64,000 nucleotides of DNA, from contig QULQ01000001.1 of assembly GCA_003490145.1 (NCBI GenBank), positions 186,001 to 250,000 of the forward strand, given 5' to 3'. This DNA is from Lachnospiraceae bacterium OM04-12BH. Its GTDB lineage: Bacteria; Bacillota; Clostridia; Lachnospirales; Lachnospiraceae. The notes beneath the pieces are model-generated. The model made no database searches. It was not told the DNA's origin and saw nothing but the letters and a program-made list of their open reading frames with translations. Below, piece after piece: positions 33,520 through 40,861 of the stretch. The position numbers and the translations under genes were made by a program. Position 1 is the stretch's first letter, and each line of letters starts with the position of its first letter.

Positions 33520-34002
33520 TTGCAGGAGGAAACTAACGAAAAGACCATAGCCCTTTACATCAAGACCGGGAAGCTGACGGCACAGCAGCTCCAAAAGGCT
33601 ATGAAAGCCCTGCTTGCACAGATGAAAAAGCAGCATGACAGACAGAAAATCCCGCATGGAAAGCAGACCCTAAAGCAGCTTATGAAGCAGAACGCGGGCG
33701 TTTCCAACATTGAAATCACAAAGGACAATATCAAAGCCTTTGAGAGTACGGCGAAAAAATACGGGATTGACTTTGCCCTAAAGAAAGACAGCACCGAAAC
33801 CCCGCCCCGTTATCTTGTGTTTTTCAAGGGACGGGACGCGGACGCACTGACCGCAGCCTTTAAGGAGTTTTCCGCAAAGAAGCTGACGCAGGAACAAAAG
33901 CCCTCTATCCGCAAGCTGATTGTTTCCCTCAAAGAAAAGGCGGCGGCTCTGAACGCGCAGCGGGACAAAGTAAAAAACAAAGACAGGGGGATTGCAAGAT
34001 GA
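33520..34002 (+). CDS. PcfB family (DUF3801) conjugation protein
   Basis: 160 residues, basic, helical at both ends, with the PcfB core KTGKLTAQQLQKAMKALL and GVSNIEITKDNIKAFESTAKKYGIDFALKKD. PcfB of pCF10 is a relaxosome accessory protein linking substrate to the coupling protein PcfC. Start is TTG at 33520 with GAAAGGAGG upstream. The stop overlaps the virD4 start (ATGA). Confidence 0.85.
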   Translation: MQEETNEKTIALYIKTGKLTAQQLQKAMKALLAQMKKQHDRQKIPHGKQTLKQLMKQNAGVSNIEITKDNIKAFESTAKKYGIDFALKKDSTETPPRYLVFFKGRDADALTAAFKEFSAKKLTQEQKPSIRKLIVSLKEKAAALNAQRDKVKNKDRGIAR

Positions 34003-35789
34003 ACGCTATCAACTGGAAAAAGCTGCTGCTTCCCAACATTCCCTATCTGCTCTTTGTGTATCTCTTTGATAAAGTCGGGCAGGCGGTACGCCTTGCGCCG
34101 GGGGCTGACCTGTCCGGCAAGGTGCTTTCCCTTGCAGACGGCTTTTCCGCTGCTTTTACAAATCCGCTTCCGAGCCTTGCCCGTATGGATTTGCTTATCG
34201 GTATTGTGGGGGCTGTCCTTATCCGGCTGATTGTCTATGTAAAAGGCAAGAACGCGAAGAAATACCGCAAAGGTATCGAATACGGCTCTGCCCGTTGGGG
34301 GACTGCCGAAGATATTAAGCCCTACACCGACCCGGTATTTCAAAATAATGTGCTGCTGACACAGACGGAACGGCTTACCATGAACAGCCGCCCAAAGCAG
34401 CCGAAGTATGCAAGGAATAAAAATATCCTTGTTATCGGGGGAAGCGGCAGCGGCAAGACGAGATTTTTCGTGAAGCCCAACTTAATGCAAATGCACTCAA
34501 GCTACGTTGTAACTGACCCGAAAGGTACGGTTTTAGTCGAGTGCGGGAGGCTCTTGCATCGGGGCGGCTACCGGATAAAAGTGCTGAACACGATTAACTT
34601 CAAAAAAAGCATGAAATACAATCCCTTTGCCTATCTCCGCAGCGAGAAAGACATTTTGAAACTGGTAAACACTTTGATTGCCAACACCAAAGGGGACGGG
34701 GAAAAATCCGGGGAGGATTTTTGGGTAAAATCGGAACGGCTCTTTTACTGCGCCCTTATCGGCTACATTTGGTACGAAGCCCCGGAGGAAGAAAAGAACT
34801 TCACGACGCTGCTTGAAATGATAAATGCGTCGGAAGCCCGCGAGGACGACCCGGAATTTCAGTCCCCCGTTGACCTTATGTTTGAACGGTTGGAGGGAAA
34901 AGACCCGGAACACTTTGCCGTCCGGCAGTATAAGAAATTTTTGTTATCTGCGGGAAAGACAAGAAGCTCTATCCTCATTTCCTGCGGTGCGCGGCTTGCC
35001 CCCTTTGACATTAAAGAGCTGCGCGACCTTATGGAAACCGACGAAATGGAGCTTGACACCATAGGCGACCGCAAGACCGCCCTGTTTGTTATCATTTCCG
35101 ACACCGACGATACATTTAACTTTGTTGTGAGTATTCTTTACACGCAGCTTTTCAATCTGCTTTGCGACAAGGCAGATGATGAATACGGCGGCAGGCTGCC
35201 AGTCCATGTGCGCTGTCTGTTAGACGAGTTTGCAAATATCGGGCAGATACCGAAGTTTGAAAAGCTCATAGCCACCATACGAAGCCGGGAAATCTCCGCT
35301 TCAATCATTTTGCAGAGCCAGTCGCAGCTAAAAGCCATTTACAAGGACAACGCCGATACCATAGCCGGCAACTGCGACACCACCCTGTTCTTGGGCGGCA
35401 AGGAGAAAACCACCCTCAAAGAAATGTCGGAAATCTTGGGGAAAGAAACCATTGACAGCTTCAACACTTCTGAGAACCGGGGGCGGGAGGTATCACATGG
35501 ACTGAACTATCAGAAGTTAGGCAAGCAGCTTATGACGGAAGATGAAATAGCAGTCATGGACGGCGGGAAATGTATCTTGCAGCTACGAGGGGTGCGCCCG
35601 TTCTTCTCTGATAAGTACGACATTACAAAACACCCCAACTATAAATACCTGTCCGACTATGACAAGAAAAATACTTTTGATATGGAAAAGCATTTAAGAC
35701 GCAGACCCGCCCTTGTGAAGCCGGACGAACCCTTTGACTATTACGAAATCAGCGAAGCAGATTTGCAGGAGGACACCGCCCATGAATAG
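33999..35789 (+). CDS. VirD4-like type IV coupling ATPase (CD1115 family)
   Basis: 596 residues: two N-terminal membrane segments (about residues 10-30 and 65-85), Walker A GGSGSGKT near residue 147, a VTDPKG motif, Walker B region LLDEFANIG and IILQSQSQL. It docks the relaxase-DNA complex to the transfer channel and powers DNA export in conjugation. It overlaps pcfB by four bases and the next small gene by eight. Confidence 0.95.
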   Translation: MNAINWKKLLLPNIPYLLFVYLFDKVGQAVRLAPGADLSGKVLSLADGFSAAFTNPLPSLARMDLLIGIVGAVLIRLIVYVKGKNAKKYRKGIEYGSARWGTAEDIKPYTDPVFQNNVLLTQTERLTMNSRPKQPKYARNKNILVIGGSGSGKTRFFVKPNLMQMHSSYVVTDPKGTVLVECGRLLHRGGYRIKVLNTINFKKSMKYNPFAYLRSEKDILKLVNTLIANTKGDGEKSGEDFWVKSERLFYCALIGYIWYEAPEEEKNFTTLLEMINASEAREDDPEFQSPVDLMFERLEGKDPEHFAVRQYKKFLLSAGKTRSSILISCGARLAPFDIKELRDLMETDEMELDTIGDRKTALFVIISDTDDTFNFVVSILYTQLFNLLCDKADDEYGGRLPVHVRCLLDEFANIGQIPKFEKLIATIRSREISASIILQSQSQLKAIYKDNADTIAGNCDTTLFLGGKEKTTLKEMSEILGKETIDSFNTSENRGREVSHGLNYQKLGKQLMTEDEIAVMDGGKCILQLRGVRPFFSDKYDITKHPNYKYLSDYDKKNTFDMEKHLRRRPALVKPDEPFDYYEISEADLQEDTAHE

Positions 35790-35952
35790 ACGTATCCGAA
35801 AGAAACAGGATAAGAAAATCACAGAAGCCATAAACGGGCTTATTTTCATTGCCGAGCGACGGGAGCAACAGCGACAGGCAGCTATCCGGCAGTTTGTAAA
35901 ACGGTGTGAAACCCTGTATGAGCAGCAGCGAAAGGAGGAATTGACGCAGTAA
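35782..35952 (+). CDS. Small basic helical protein of conjugation operon
   Basis: 56 residues, almost entirely Arg/Lys/Gln/Glu (MNRRIRKKQDKKITEA, REQQRQAAIRQF), overlapping the end of virD4. A small ORF in this place is common in this ICE type. Function unknown; the AGGAGG eight to ten bases upstream, inside virD4, supports translation. Confidence 0.6.
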   Translation: MNRRIRKKQDKKITEAINGLIFIAERREQQRQAAIRQFVKRCETLYEQQRKEELTQ

Positions 35953-36058
35953 CAAAGAAACAGATAACTTACAGAATACGCGCCCCTACAAAAATTCCTA
36001 TCGCTAACAACTGAATACCGCCGCGCGGCAGACACATAGGCAGCGCGGGGACTTATGA

Positions 36059-36095
36059 CCGCGGCAGTTACAAAACTGACCGCCGTTTTTTATGC
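36059..36095 (+). terminator. Attenuator-like hairpin before maff2
   Basis: GCGGCAGTT pairs with AACTGACCGC (one bulge) across a short loop and is followed by TTTTTT. It divides the VirD4 unit from the downstream channel genes. The remaining gap from 35953 to 36137 shows no gene. Confidence 0.6.
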
Positions 36096-36137
36096 CCTTT
36101 TATGGGGCAAGCCGCATTTGCGGCAGAAAGGAGCTTT

Positions 36138-36278
36138 ATGGAATTTTTTAACTCTGCTATCGACGTATTACAGACCCTTGTTATCGCACTGGGCGCAGGC
36201 TTAGGCATTTGGGGCGTTATCAACCTCTTAGAGGGATATGGAAACGACAACCCAGGTGCAAATGCTCATGTACAGTAA
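36138..36278 (+). pseudogene. maff2: maff2, 5' fragment (interrupted by nested element)
   Basis: Starts ATG with AAAGGAG upstream and encodes MEFFNSAIDVLQTLVIALG, then GAGLGIWGVINLLEGYGNDNPGA, the N-terminal 41 residues of the Maff2 family small membrane protein of ICE transfer operons. At 36258-36262 (GCAAA) the frame enters the nested element and stops at 36276. The missing half lies at 46653-46748; joining at GCAAA restores 71 residues. Transfer competence of the ICE may depend on precise excision. Confidence 0.92.
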
Positions 36279-36287
36279 AGAAGCAAA
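36263..36287 (+). repeat. Left terminal inverted repeat of nested element
   Basis: TGCTCATGT-N4-TAAAGAAG-C-AAA; the inverted counterpart is at 46631-46655 with only the N4 and one further base differing. Together they form a dyad around a central AA in the predicted circle junction. Confidence 0.85.
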
Positions 36288-36363
36288 CAACCGAAAACAA
36301 GAGATAGACCGCCAGCACCACACTATTCCGAACCAAAGAGCAAACGACAAGCACCATGGAAAT

Positions 36364-36486
36364 GTGTATAACTTGCTATTCCGTTATGGAAAAGTCCGTT
36401 CACAGAACATGGAAAAGCTAAAGAGCAGCTTTCCCACATTCTGCAAACGGACTTTCCCACAACTCCATAAGATAGCAAGTTATGCA
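36364..36486 (+). ncRNA. Long imperfect hairpin at left end of nested element (ncRNA or origin candidate)
   Basis: The arms TATAACTTGCTAT...TTATGG...AAAGTCCGTT (36366-36400) and AACGGACTTT...CCATAA...ATAGCAAGTTAT (36446-36484) pair over most of their length, and an inner hairpin pairs GGAAAAGCT with AGCTTTCC. An open frame across it (36238-36549) has no ribosome binding site and its composition is explained by the repeat. Nothing else is visible in the gap 36279-36566. Confidence 0.5.
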
Positions 36487-36566
36487 CATTACGCACAGTG
36501 CCGACTGCTGCGGAAGCCCTCTCATTTCATTATCTATTCAAGAAAATAAATTATGAATTTTTTCTT

Positions 36567-36643
36567 AACACTACTGCGGTAGTGTTGACAACCGATTAAG
36601 AAAGGTGTAATGTGTAATCAAGCAGAAACTACTGCGGTCTTGT
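36567..36643. promoter_or_regulatory. BlaI-type operators and promoter of the M56 cargo operon
   Basis: A 20-bp perfect dyad AACACTAC-N4-GTAGTGTT (36567-36586) overlaps a TTGACA -35 (36585-36590). A -10-like TAATGT is 17 bases on. A second half-matching site ACTACTGCGGTCTTGT lies at 36628-36643, next to the ribosome binding site. A third related site is inside the M56 gene at 37068-37085. Such ACTAC-type dyads are the usual targets of BlaI/MecI repressors. Confidence 0.7.
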
Positions 36644-36659
36644 GGAAAGGAGGAAACAA

Positions 36660-37019
36660 ATGGATATTAAACTTTTCGATTCAGAATTGAAAGTAATGTG
36701 TGTGCTTTGGAACGAGGGCGACACCACTGCAAAACACATATCCGACGTTCTGAAAAAAGAAATTGGCTGGAACATGAATACTACCTACACACTGATAAAA
36801 AGGTGTATCAAAAAAGGGGCGATTGAACGTTCCGAGCCTAATTTCATGTGCCATGCCCTTATTCCCAAAGAAGAAGTACAGGAAGCGGAAACAAAAGAAT
36901 TGGTTGACAAGATTTATGACGGTTCAGTTGACAAACTGTTTGCAGCCCTGTTAGGCAGAAAAAAGCTTTCCGCTGAACAGATTCAGAAGCTCAAGCAGAT
37001 TGTGGAAGATTTGGAATGA
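36660..37019 (+). CDS. BlaI/MecI/CopY-family transcriptional repressor
   Basis: 119 residues with a winged-helix N terminus (DSELKVMCVLWNEGDTTAKHISDVL, NTTYTLIKRCIKKGAIERSEPNF) and a C-terminal dimerisation helix (LSAEQIQKLKQIVEDLE). BlaI-type repressors are inactivated by proteolysis after signalling from a paired M56 membrane protease, encoded ten bases downstream. GGAGG six bases before 36660 selects this start over an in-frame codon at 36642. The region is AT-richer than the surrounding element, suggesting separate acquisition. Confidence 0.88.
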   Translation: MDIKLFDSELKVMCVLWNEGDTTAKHISDVLKKEIGWNMNTTYTLIKRCIKKGAIERSEPNFMCHALIPKEEVQEAETKELVDKIYDGSVDKLFAALLGRKKLSAEQIQKLKQIVEDLE

Positions 37020-37029
37020 GGTGGTGTAA

Positions 37030-38703
37030 ATGAATTTACTGCAAATGAGCTTTTCGGGGGCTGCTTTCATTACTGCGGTAGTGATTATCCGTGCGGTGGC
37101 AATCAATAAACTGCCGAAAAAGACTTTTCTTGTTTTATGGGAATTGGTGATATTAAGACTGCTTATCCCGTTTTCGATTCCGTCAATGTTTAGTGTTTAT
37201 ACGTTGGTAACTCATAGCATATCTTCTACAACATTGCCGGAAGCTGGAACAGATTACAACATTCCCACTATGCAAGGGCTGTTTGTTACGACACAGGGAG
37301 CAGAACAGCCGCCAGAGAATATTTTATCATCTGTTTCCATGTGGTTTATTGTATGGTGTGCAGGAATAATACTTATCGCATTGTTTTTTGTAATATCCTA
37401 TTTGCGTTGTCTGATTGAATTTCGGATAGCTTTACCCGTCCACAACCATTATGTAGAAAAGTGGCTGGCGGAACGCCCATTGAAACGTCCAATTTTGGTA
37501 AAGCAATCTGATAGGATTTCCGCCCCATTAACTTATGGCATTTTCCGTCCTGTTATTTTGGTGCCGAAAAAAATGGACTGGAAAAATGAAAAACAACTGC
37601 AATATGTCCTCTCACATGAATATGTGCATATTTATCGCTATGATACTGTAACAAAGCTGATTGCGACACTTGCCCTTTGTATTCATTGGTTCAACCCCTT
37701 TGTGTGGGTGATGTATATTCTTTTTAACCGTGATATAGAACTGGCTTGTGATGAAAGCGTCATACGACAATTTGGAGAAAAATCAAAATCTGCCTATTCG
37801 CTAATGCTTATCAACATGGAAGCAACGAAAAGTGGGCTATTGCCATTTTGTAACAGCTTTAGTAAAAATGCTATCGAAGAAAGGATAACTGCTATTATGA
37901 AAACAAAAAAAACAACTATTTTTTCGCTGGTACTGGCGTGTCTGATTGTTGTCGGGGTAGCTACAGCATTTGCAACTTCCGCCCAAGCTAATAATAATCC
38001 AATTTTTGAAGAACAGGAGTACAAACCAATACATGCTTCCGAGAATGCTTCAGATTACGATACGGCGGCAGAACTGCCCGGCGGTAATATTGACTATGGG
38101 ATATATGAAGAATATGGATTGATTTATGATAAGAATAGCAAGTGCTACACTTACAAGGGAAATGTTGTCCGATTTTTTAATGACCCAGTGGGCGGCGCAA
38201 GTTTTACCAATTTCTTTACGGGAACAGTGGATATTGAAGCGGAACGGGATACAAACGATAAACTTATTGGTATTCGGGAATGCACAAAAGAAGTTTATGA
38301 CAGGCATACAGAAAAGTATGAAAATTCAGGACTTAAATCAATGCCCGCTGGCACTTCTACAGAAAATGGAGATATGATTAGAAATCATGAATCTTACAGC
38401 ATGGAATCTGGAGATAAGACAGAAAACATGAATACGCTCCAAGATTATGAATCCTATGGCATAGTTTATCACCCAAAAGATGGGTATTGGTACTACAACG
38501 ACCAGATAATTGGTATATTCATTGATACTAAAAAACCCATCATCTATTTTAATAACAGTGGCAGTATATATCTTTCCATTGCTGAAAATAGTGAAAATGG
38601 AGTTATGGAGATTAAGGAAATTTCCGAAGCGGAAGCACAAAAACTTTTACGGGATAATAATTCGGGCAATTCTGCTTCATTCACAGTAGAAACCTTGAAA
38701 TAA
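37030..38703 (+). CDS. M56 (BlaR1-like) membrane metalloprotease sensor with duplicated C-terminal domain
   Basis: 557 residues. Four hydrophobic segments in the first 320 residues surround the zinc site H196-E-Y-V-H200 and a later acidic IELACDESV. After the last membrane helix (about residues 295-315) the external part has no penicillin-binding SxxK/PBP-like domain. Instead two related units of about 75 residues occur (YEEYGLIYDKNSKCYTY... and YESYGIVYHPKDGYWYY..., each with a later F-x-N-x-x-G motif). It probably signals to the upstream BlaI-type repressor, but its ligand is unknown and beta-lactam sensing is unlikely. Confidence 0.82.
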   Translation: MNLLQMSFSGAAFITAVVIIRAVAINKLPKKTFLVLWELVILRLLIPFSIPSMFSVYTLVTHSISSTTLPEAGTDYNIPTMQGLFVTTQGAEQPPENILSSVSMWFIVWCAGIILIALFFVISYLRCLIEFRIALPVHNHYVEKWLAERPLKRPILVKQSDRISAPLTYGIFRPVILVPKKMDWKNEKQLQYVLSHEYVHIYRYDTVTKLIATLALCIHWFNPFVWVMYILFNRDIELACDESVIRQFGEKSKSAYSLMLINMEATKSGLLPFCNSFSKNAIEERITAIMKTKKTTIFSLVLACLIVVGVATAFATSAQANNNPIFEEQEYKPIHASENASDYDTAAELPGGNIDYGIYEEYGLIYDKNSKCYTYKGNVVRFFNDPVGGASFTNFFTGTVDIEAERDTNDKLIGIRECTKEVYDRHTEKYENSGLKSMPAGTSTENGDMIRNHESYSMESGDKTENMNTLQDYESYGIVYHPKDGYWYYNDQIIGIFIDTKKPIIYFNNSGSIYLSIAENSENGVMEIKEISEAEAQKLLRDNNSGNSASFTVETLK

Positions 38704-38757
38704 CAAGTGTCTTATAAACCATACGCCGTATTATGTGGGAGAAAGGGGGAACTATTT

Positions 38758-39181
38758 ATGCCTTGCACAGAAGCATATAAGGAGCATATCGAGTACACCT
38801 TTAATGCCTTTTGCAGAGTTGTCATACACTATGCAGCAATCAACGCATGGCGTGACAGGGATAAACGGCGAATATCTCACAGAAGAAAAGTTTTATCCAT
38901 TTTGTACGTCAGACACATATTTCATAGACCCTTACAAGCAATACCCTGTTACGATATGCGGTCAGAGGGTTATCCTCACAAATGGAAATCTTGCCGAAGC
39001 CCTGTCCTCTCTGCCAGAGAAAAAGAGGGAAATCATTTACCTTTATTTTTTCGGGCGTTACACACAGCAGGAAATCGGGGAACTGTACGGACGCTGCCGG
39101 AGTACGGCGTGGCATCACATACACAGTGCCTTGCAAATGCTGCATGAAGAAATGGAGGTGCTTTTCCATGAGGAATCCTAA
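38758..39181 (+). pseudogene. Sigma-70-like (Orf-type) regulator, frameshifted
   Basis: The N-terminal part (MPCTEAYKEHIEYTFNAF ... AINAWRDRDKR) reads in one frame from the ATG at 38758, and the remainder (EYLTEEKFYPFCTSDTYF, ILTNGNLAEALSSLPEKKREIIYLYFF, YTQQEIGELYG) reads in another. The frames meet at about 38869, where one extra base or a two-base loss breaks continuity. The C-terminal part is a sigma region 4-like helix-turn-helix typical of these elements. A sequencing error or programmed shift cannot be ruled out, but no slippery run is seen. Confidence 0.75.
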
Positions 39182-39380
39182 ACTTGTACCGTATGAAACC
39201 ATTGTCCGGGCGACCAGCGGAGAGCCGGAAGCCATTGACGAGGTTTTGCGGCATTACAGCAAGCGAATCCGGCTTGCTTCCCTTGAAAACGGACAGGTCA
39301 ACAAGGACACAGAGGACAACATTAAACGGCGGCTTATCGCTGCCCTGTTCCAGTTCCGCTTTGACGGACAGCCTACCTAA
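39168..39380 (+). CDS. HTH_16-type (sigma region 2-like) small regulator
   Basis: 70 residues: VPYETIVRATSGEPEAIDEVLRHYSKRI, then a linker and DTEDNIKRRLIAALFQFRFD. The family (helix-turn-helix domain PF12645) usually follows the sigma-like gene in Tn916/Tn1549-related elements. The start overlaps the preceding pseudogene by 14 bases with GGAGG upstream. A paralogue lies on the minus strand of the ICE at 61692-61961. Confidence 0.8.
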   Translation: MRNPKLVPYETIVRATSGEPEAIDEVLRHYSKRIRLASLENGQVNKDTEDNIKRRLIAALFQFRFDGQPT

Positions 39381-39386
39381 CAGGAG

Positions 39387-39815
39387 GTGAGATTTGTCGC
39401 AAAAATAGTCATGCTTATATTTAACGACACAGAAGAAAAAGCGGTTGAGAAAGCCATAGCCGCCCTTGCTGATATGATACCGCTGGAAGCCATGCAGCCG
39501 CCCCACTCCCCCGTACTTACTTTTCCGGGATTGGAAATAAAATTGCACCAACGCCGGGTATTAAAAAACGGCACAGACATTCCCCTCACACGTTTAGAGT
39601 ACGGCGCACTCTGCTGCCTTGCCACCAGTCCGGGGAGGGTATTCACAAAGGCGCAAATCTTTGAAGCCGTGTGGAGCCTGGAAAGCGAAAGCTGCCAGTC
39701 AAACGTGGCAAATGTGATATGCAATCTACGGAAAAAGATAGAGCCGGACAGCGGCAAGCCCACTTACATAAAGACCGTTTTAGGCGTGGGCTACAAGTTT
39801 GCTTCCGGGGAATGA
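39387..39815 (+). CDS. Winged-helix DNA-binding protein (OmpR/PhoB C-terminal type, no receiver domain)
   Basis: 142 residues. The C-terminal 100 residues are a Trans_reg_C winged helix (LTRLEYGALCCLATSPGRVFTKAQIFEAVW, NVANVICNLRKKIEPDSGKPTYIKTVLGVGYKF). The N-terminal 40 residues are not a receiver domain and no phosphorylation Asp is seen. It probably binds DNA to regulate the mobilisation genes. The GTG at 39387 overlaps the AGGAGG motif, so the ATG at 39411 is an alternative start. Confidence 0.8.
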   Translation: MRFVAKIVMLIFNDTEEKAVEKAIAALADMIPLEAMQPPHSPVLTFPGLEIKLHQRRVLKNGTDIPLTRLEYGALCCLATSPGRVFTKAQIFEAVWSLESESCQSNVANVICNLRKKIEPDSGKPTYIKTVLGVGYKFASGE

Positions 39816-39852
39816 TAACAGAATAACCGCCGCCCATCAGCGGCAGCCAAAG

Positions 39853-39885
39853 ACAGGAAATCAAGAAAAGGTTTCCTGTTTTTTT
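39853..39885 (+). terminator. Intrinsic terminator of the nested element's regulatory module
   Basis: ACAGGAAA pairs with TTTCCTGT across an 11-base loop and runs into seven T. Confidence 0.85.
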
Positions 39886-40465
39886 GCGCCCAAAACCAAG
39901 CCGGATTTTGCACCGCAATAAAATAATTCAAATACTTTTGGAAAACATTGCCTAAATTTTCTTTTTTCCCGTAGTAGGTAGTAAGGGGAAAAATAATTGC
40001 CGGAAAGTTTGGCATTTTTTGAAACCGTCCGTATATCACTGCAAAACGGAACTGATTCTTCCGTTTTTGTCAAATTCTGTTACGAAAACACGAAAAGAAA
40101 TTCCGGGGAACTTTGCCAGATTTGCCTTGCCGTGCGTAGTAAGTAATAGAGGGAGAAATCCCGCCGCATAGCTGGCAGAATCCACGCCCCGCCCACCGGA
40201 GGTATCAGCAAAAGCCCACACAGAGGAAGCCGTCACTTTCTTAGAGCAAGATTCTACCACAGTACCAAATTTCGCTAATCGCTCATTTTGTCCTATGGGA
40301 ATCTTGTTGGGGTTGCCACCCCAAGCCCGCCTTTTTGCGGCTTGCGCCGCTTGAAAAATCCCCGAAAAAATATTTTCGGATTTTTCAAAAAACACTTCCG
40401 CTTTGCCCCCTGTTTTTCTCCTATTGGTGAGAGGGCAAACCATAAAAAGAAAGGAGCTGAAAGCC
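39886..40465. other. Non-coding mobilisation region of nested element
   Basis: About 580 bases with no convincing gene. It contains two related GTAGTA..GTAAGGGG/GTAGTAAGTAATAGAGGG stretches (about 39971 and 40134), and at the right end a strongly structured stretch directly upstream of mobC (see the oriT candidate). Confidence 0.5.
40301..40389. other. Candidate oriT of nested element
   Basis: A perfect hairpin TTGGGGT-N4-ACCCCAA (40307-40324) is followed by GCGGCTTGCGCCGC and then a long inverted repeat TTGAAAAATCC...CCGAAAA-N4-TTTTCGG...ATTTTTCAA (40351-40389). It lies about 80 bases before mobC and the relaxase gene, the normal place for an oriT. No nick site was identified. Confidence 0.6.
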
Positions 40466-40861
40466 ATGAAAAGATACAACACGCCCCACCGCCACCGGGT
40501 AATCAAGACACGCTTGACCGAGGAAGAATACGCCGAGTTTTCCGAGCGTGTCACCCTCTGCAAAATGAGCCAAGCCGAGTTTATCCGGCAAGCCCTTATT
40601 AAGTCAAGCATACGCCCGGTTATCACCGTTTCCCCGGTCAATGATGAACTGCTTTCTGCCGTTGGGAAACTCACAGCCGAATACGGGAAAATCGGCGGCA
40701 ACTTGAACCAGATTGCCCGCTGTCTGAATGAGTATGGCGCACCTTATAACGCCCTCTCCCAAGAAGTGCGAGCCGCCACAGCGGAGCTTGCCGCCTTGAA
40801 GTTTGAAGTCTTGCAGAAAGTAGGTGAAGCCGTTGGCAACATTCAAACATATCAGCTCTAA
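40466..40861 (+). CDS. MobC-like relaxosome accessory protein (nested element)
   Basis: 131 residues. A ribbon-helix-helix start (VIKTRLTEEEYAEFSERVTLCKMSQAEFIRQALI) and a MobC-type second half (GGNLNQIARCLNEYGAPY). It should bind the nearby oriT and help the relaxase open DNA. AAGGAGCTG precedes the ATG at 40466. It overlaps the relaxase start by about 29 bases. Confidence 0.85.
   Translation: MKRYNTPHRHRVIKTRLTEEEYAEFSERVTLCKMSQAEFIRQALIKSSIRPVITVSPVNDELLSAVGKLTAEYGKIGGNLNQIARCLNEYGAPYNALSQEVRAATAELAALKFEVLQKVGEAVGNIQTYQL

Noticed and set aside
36238-36549. 103-codon open frame at the left end of the nested element
   Set aside because: It crosses the maff2 junction and a long inverted repeat, and has no ribosome binding site; the open frame is better explained by the hairpin.
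36660-38703. BlaI/BlaR1 pair as a beta-lactam resistance operon
   Set aside because: No beta-lactamase or PBP2a gene follows, and the sensor lacks a penicillin-binding domain.
38758-39181. Programmed ribosomal frameshift in the sigma-like gene
   Set aside because: No slippery heptamer or downstream pseudoknot is evident at the junction near 38869; a mutation is simpler.
40036-40701. 221-codon minus-strand open frame over the oriT region
   Set aside because: It is the shadow of the structured oriT candidate and mobC on the other strand, with no ribosome binding site or known pattern.
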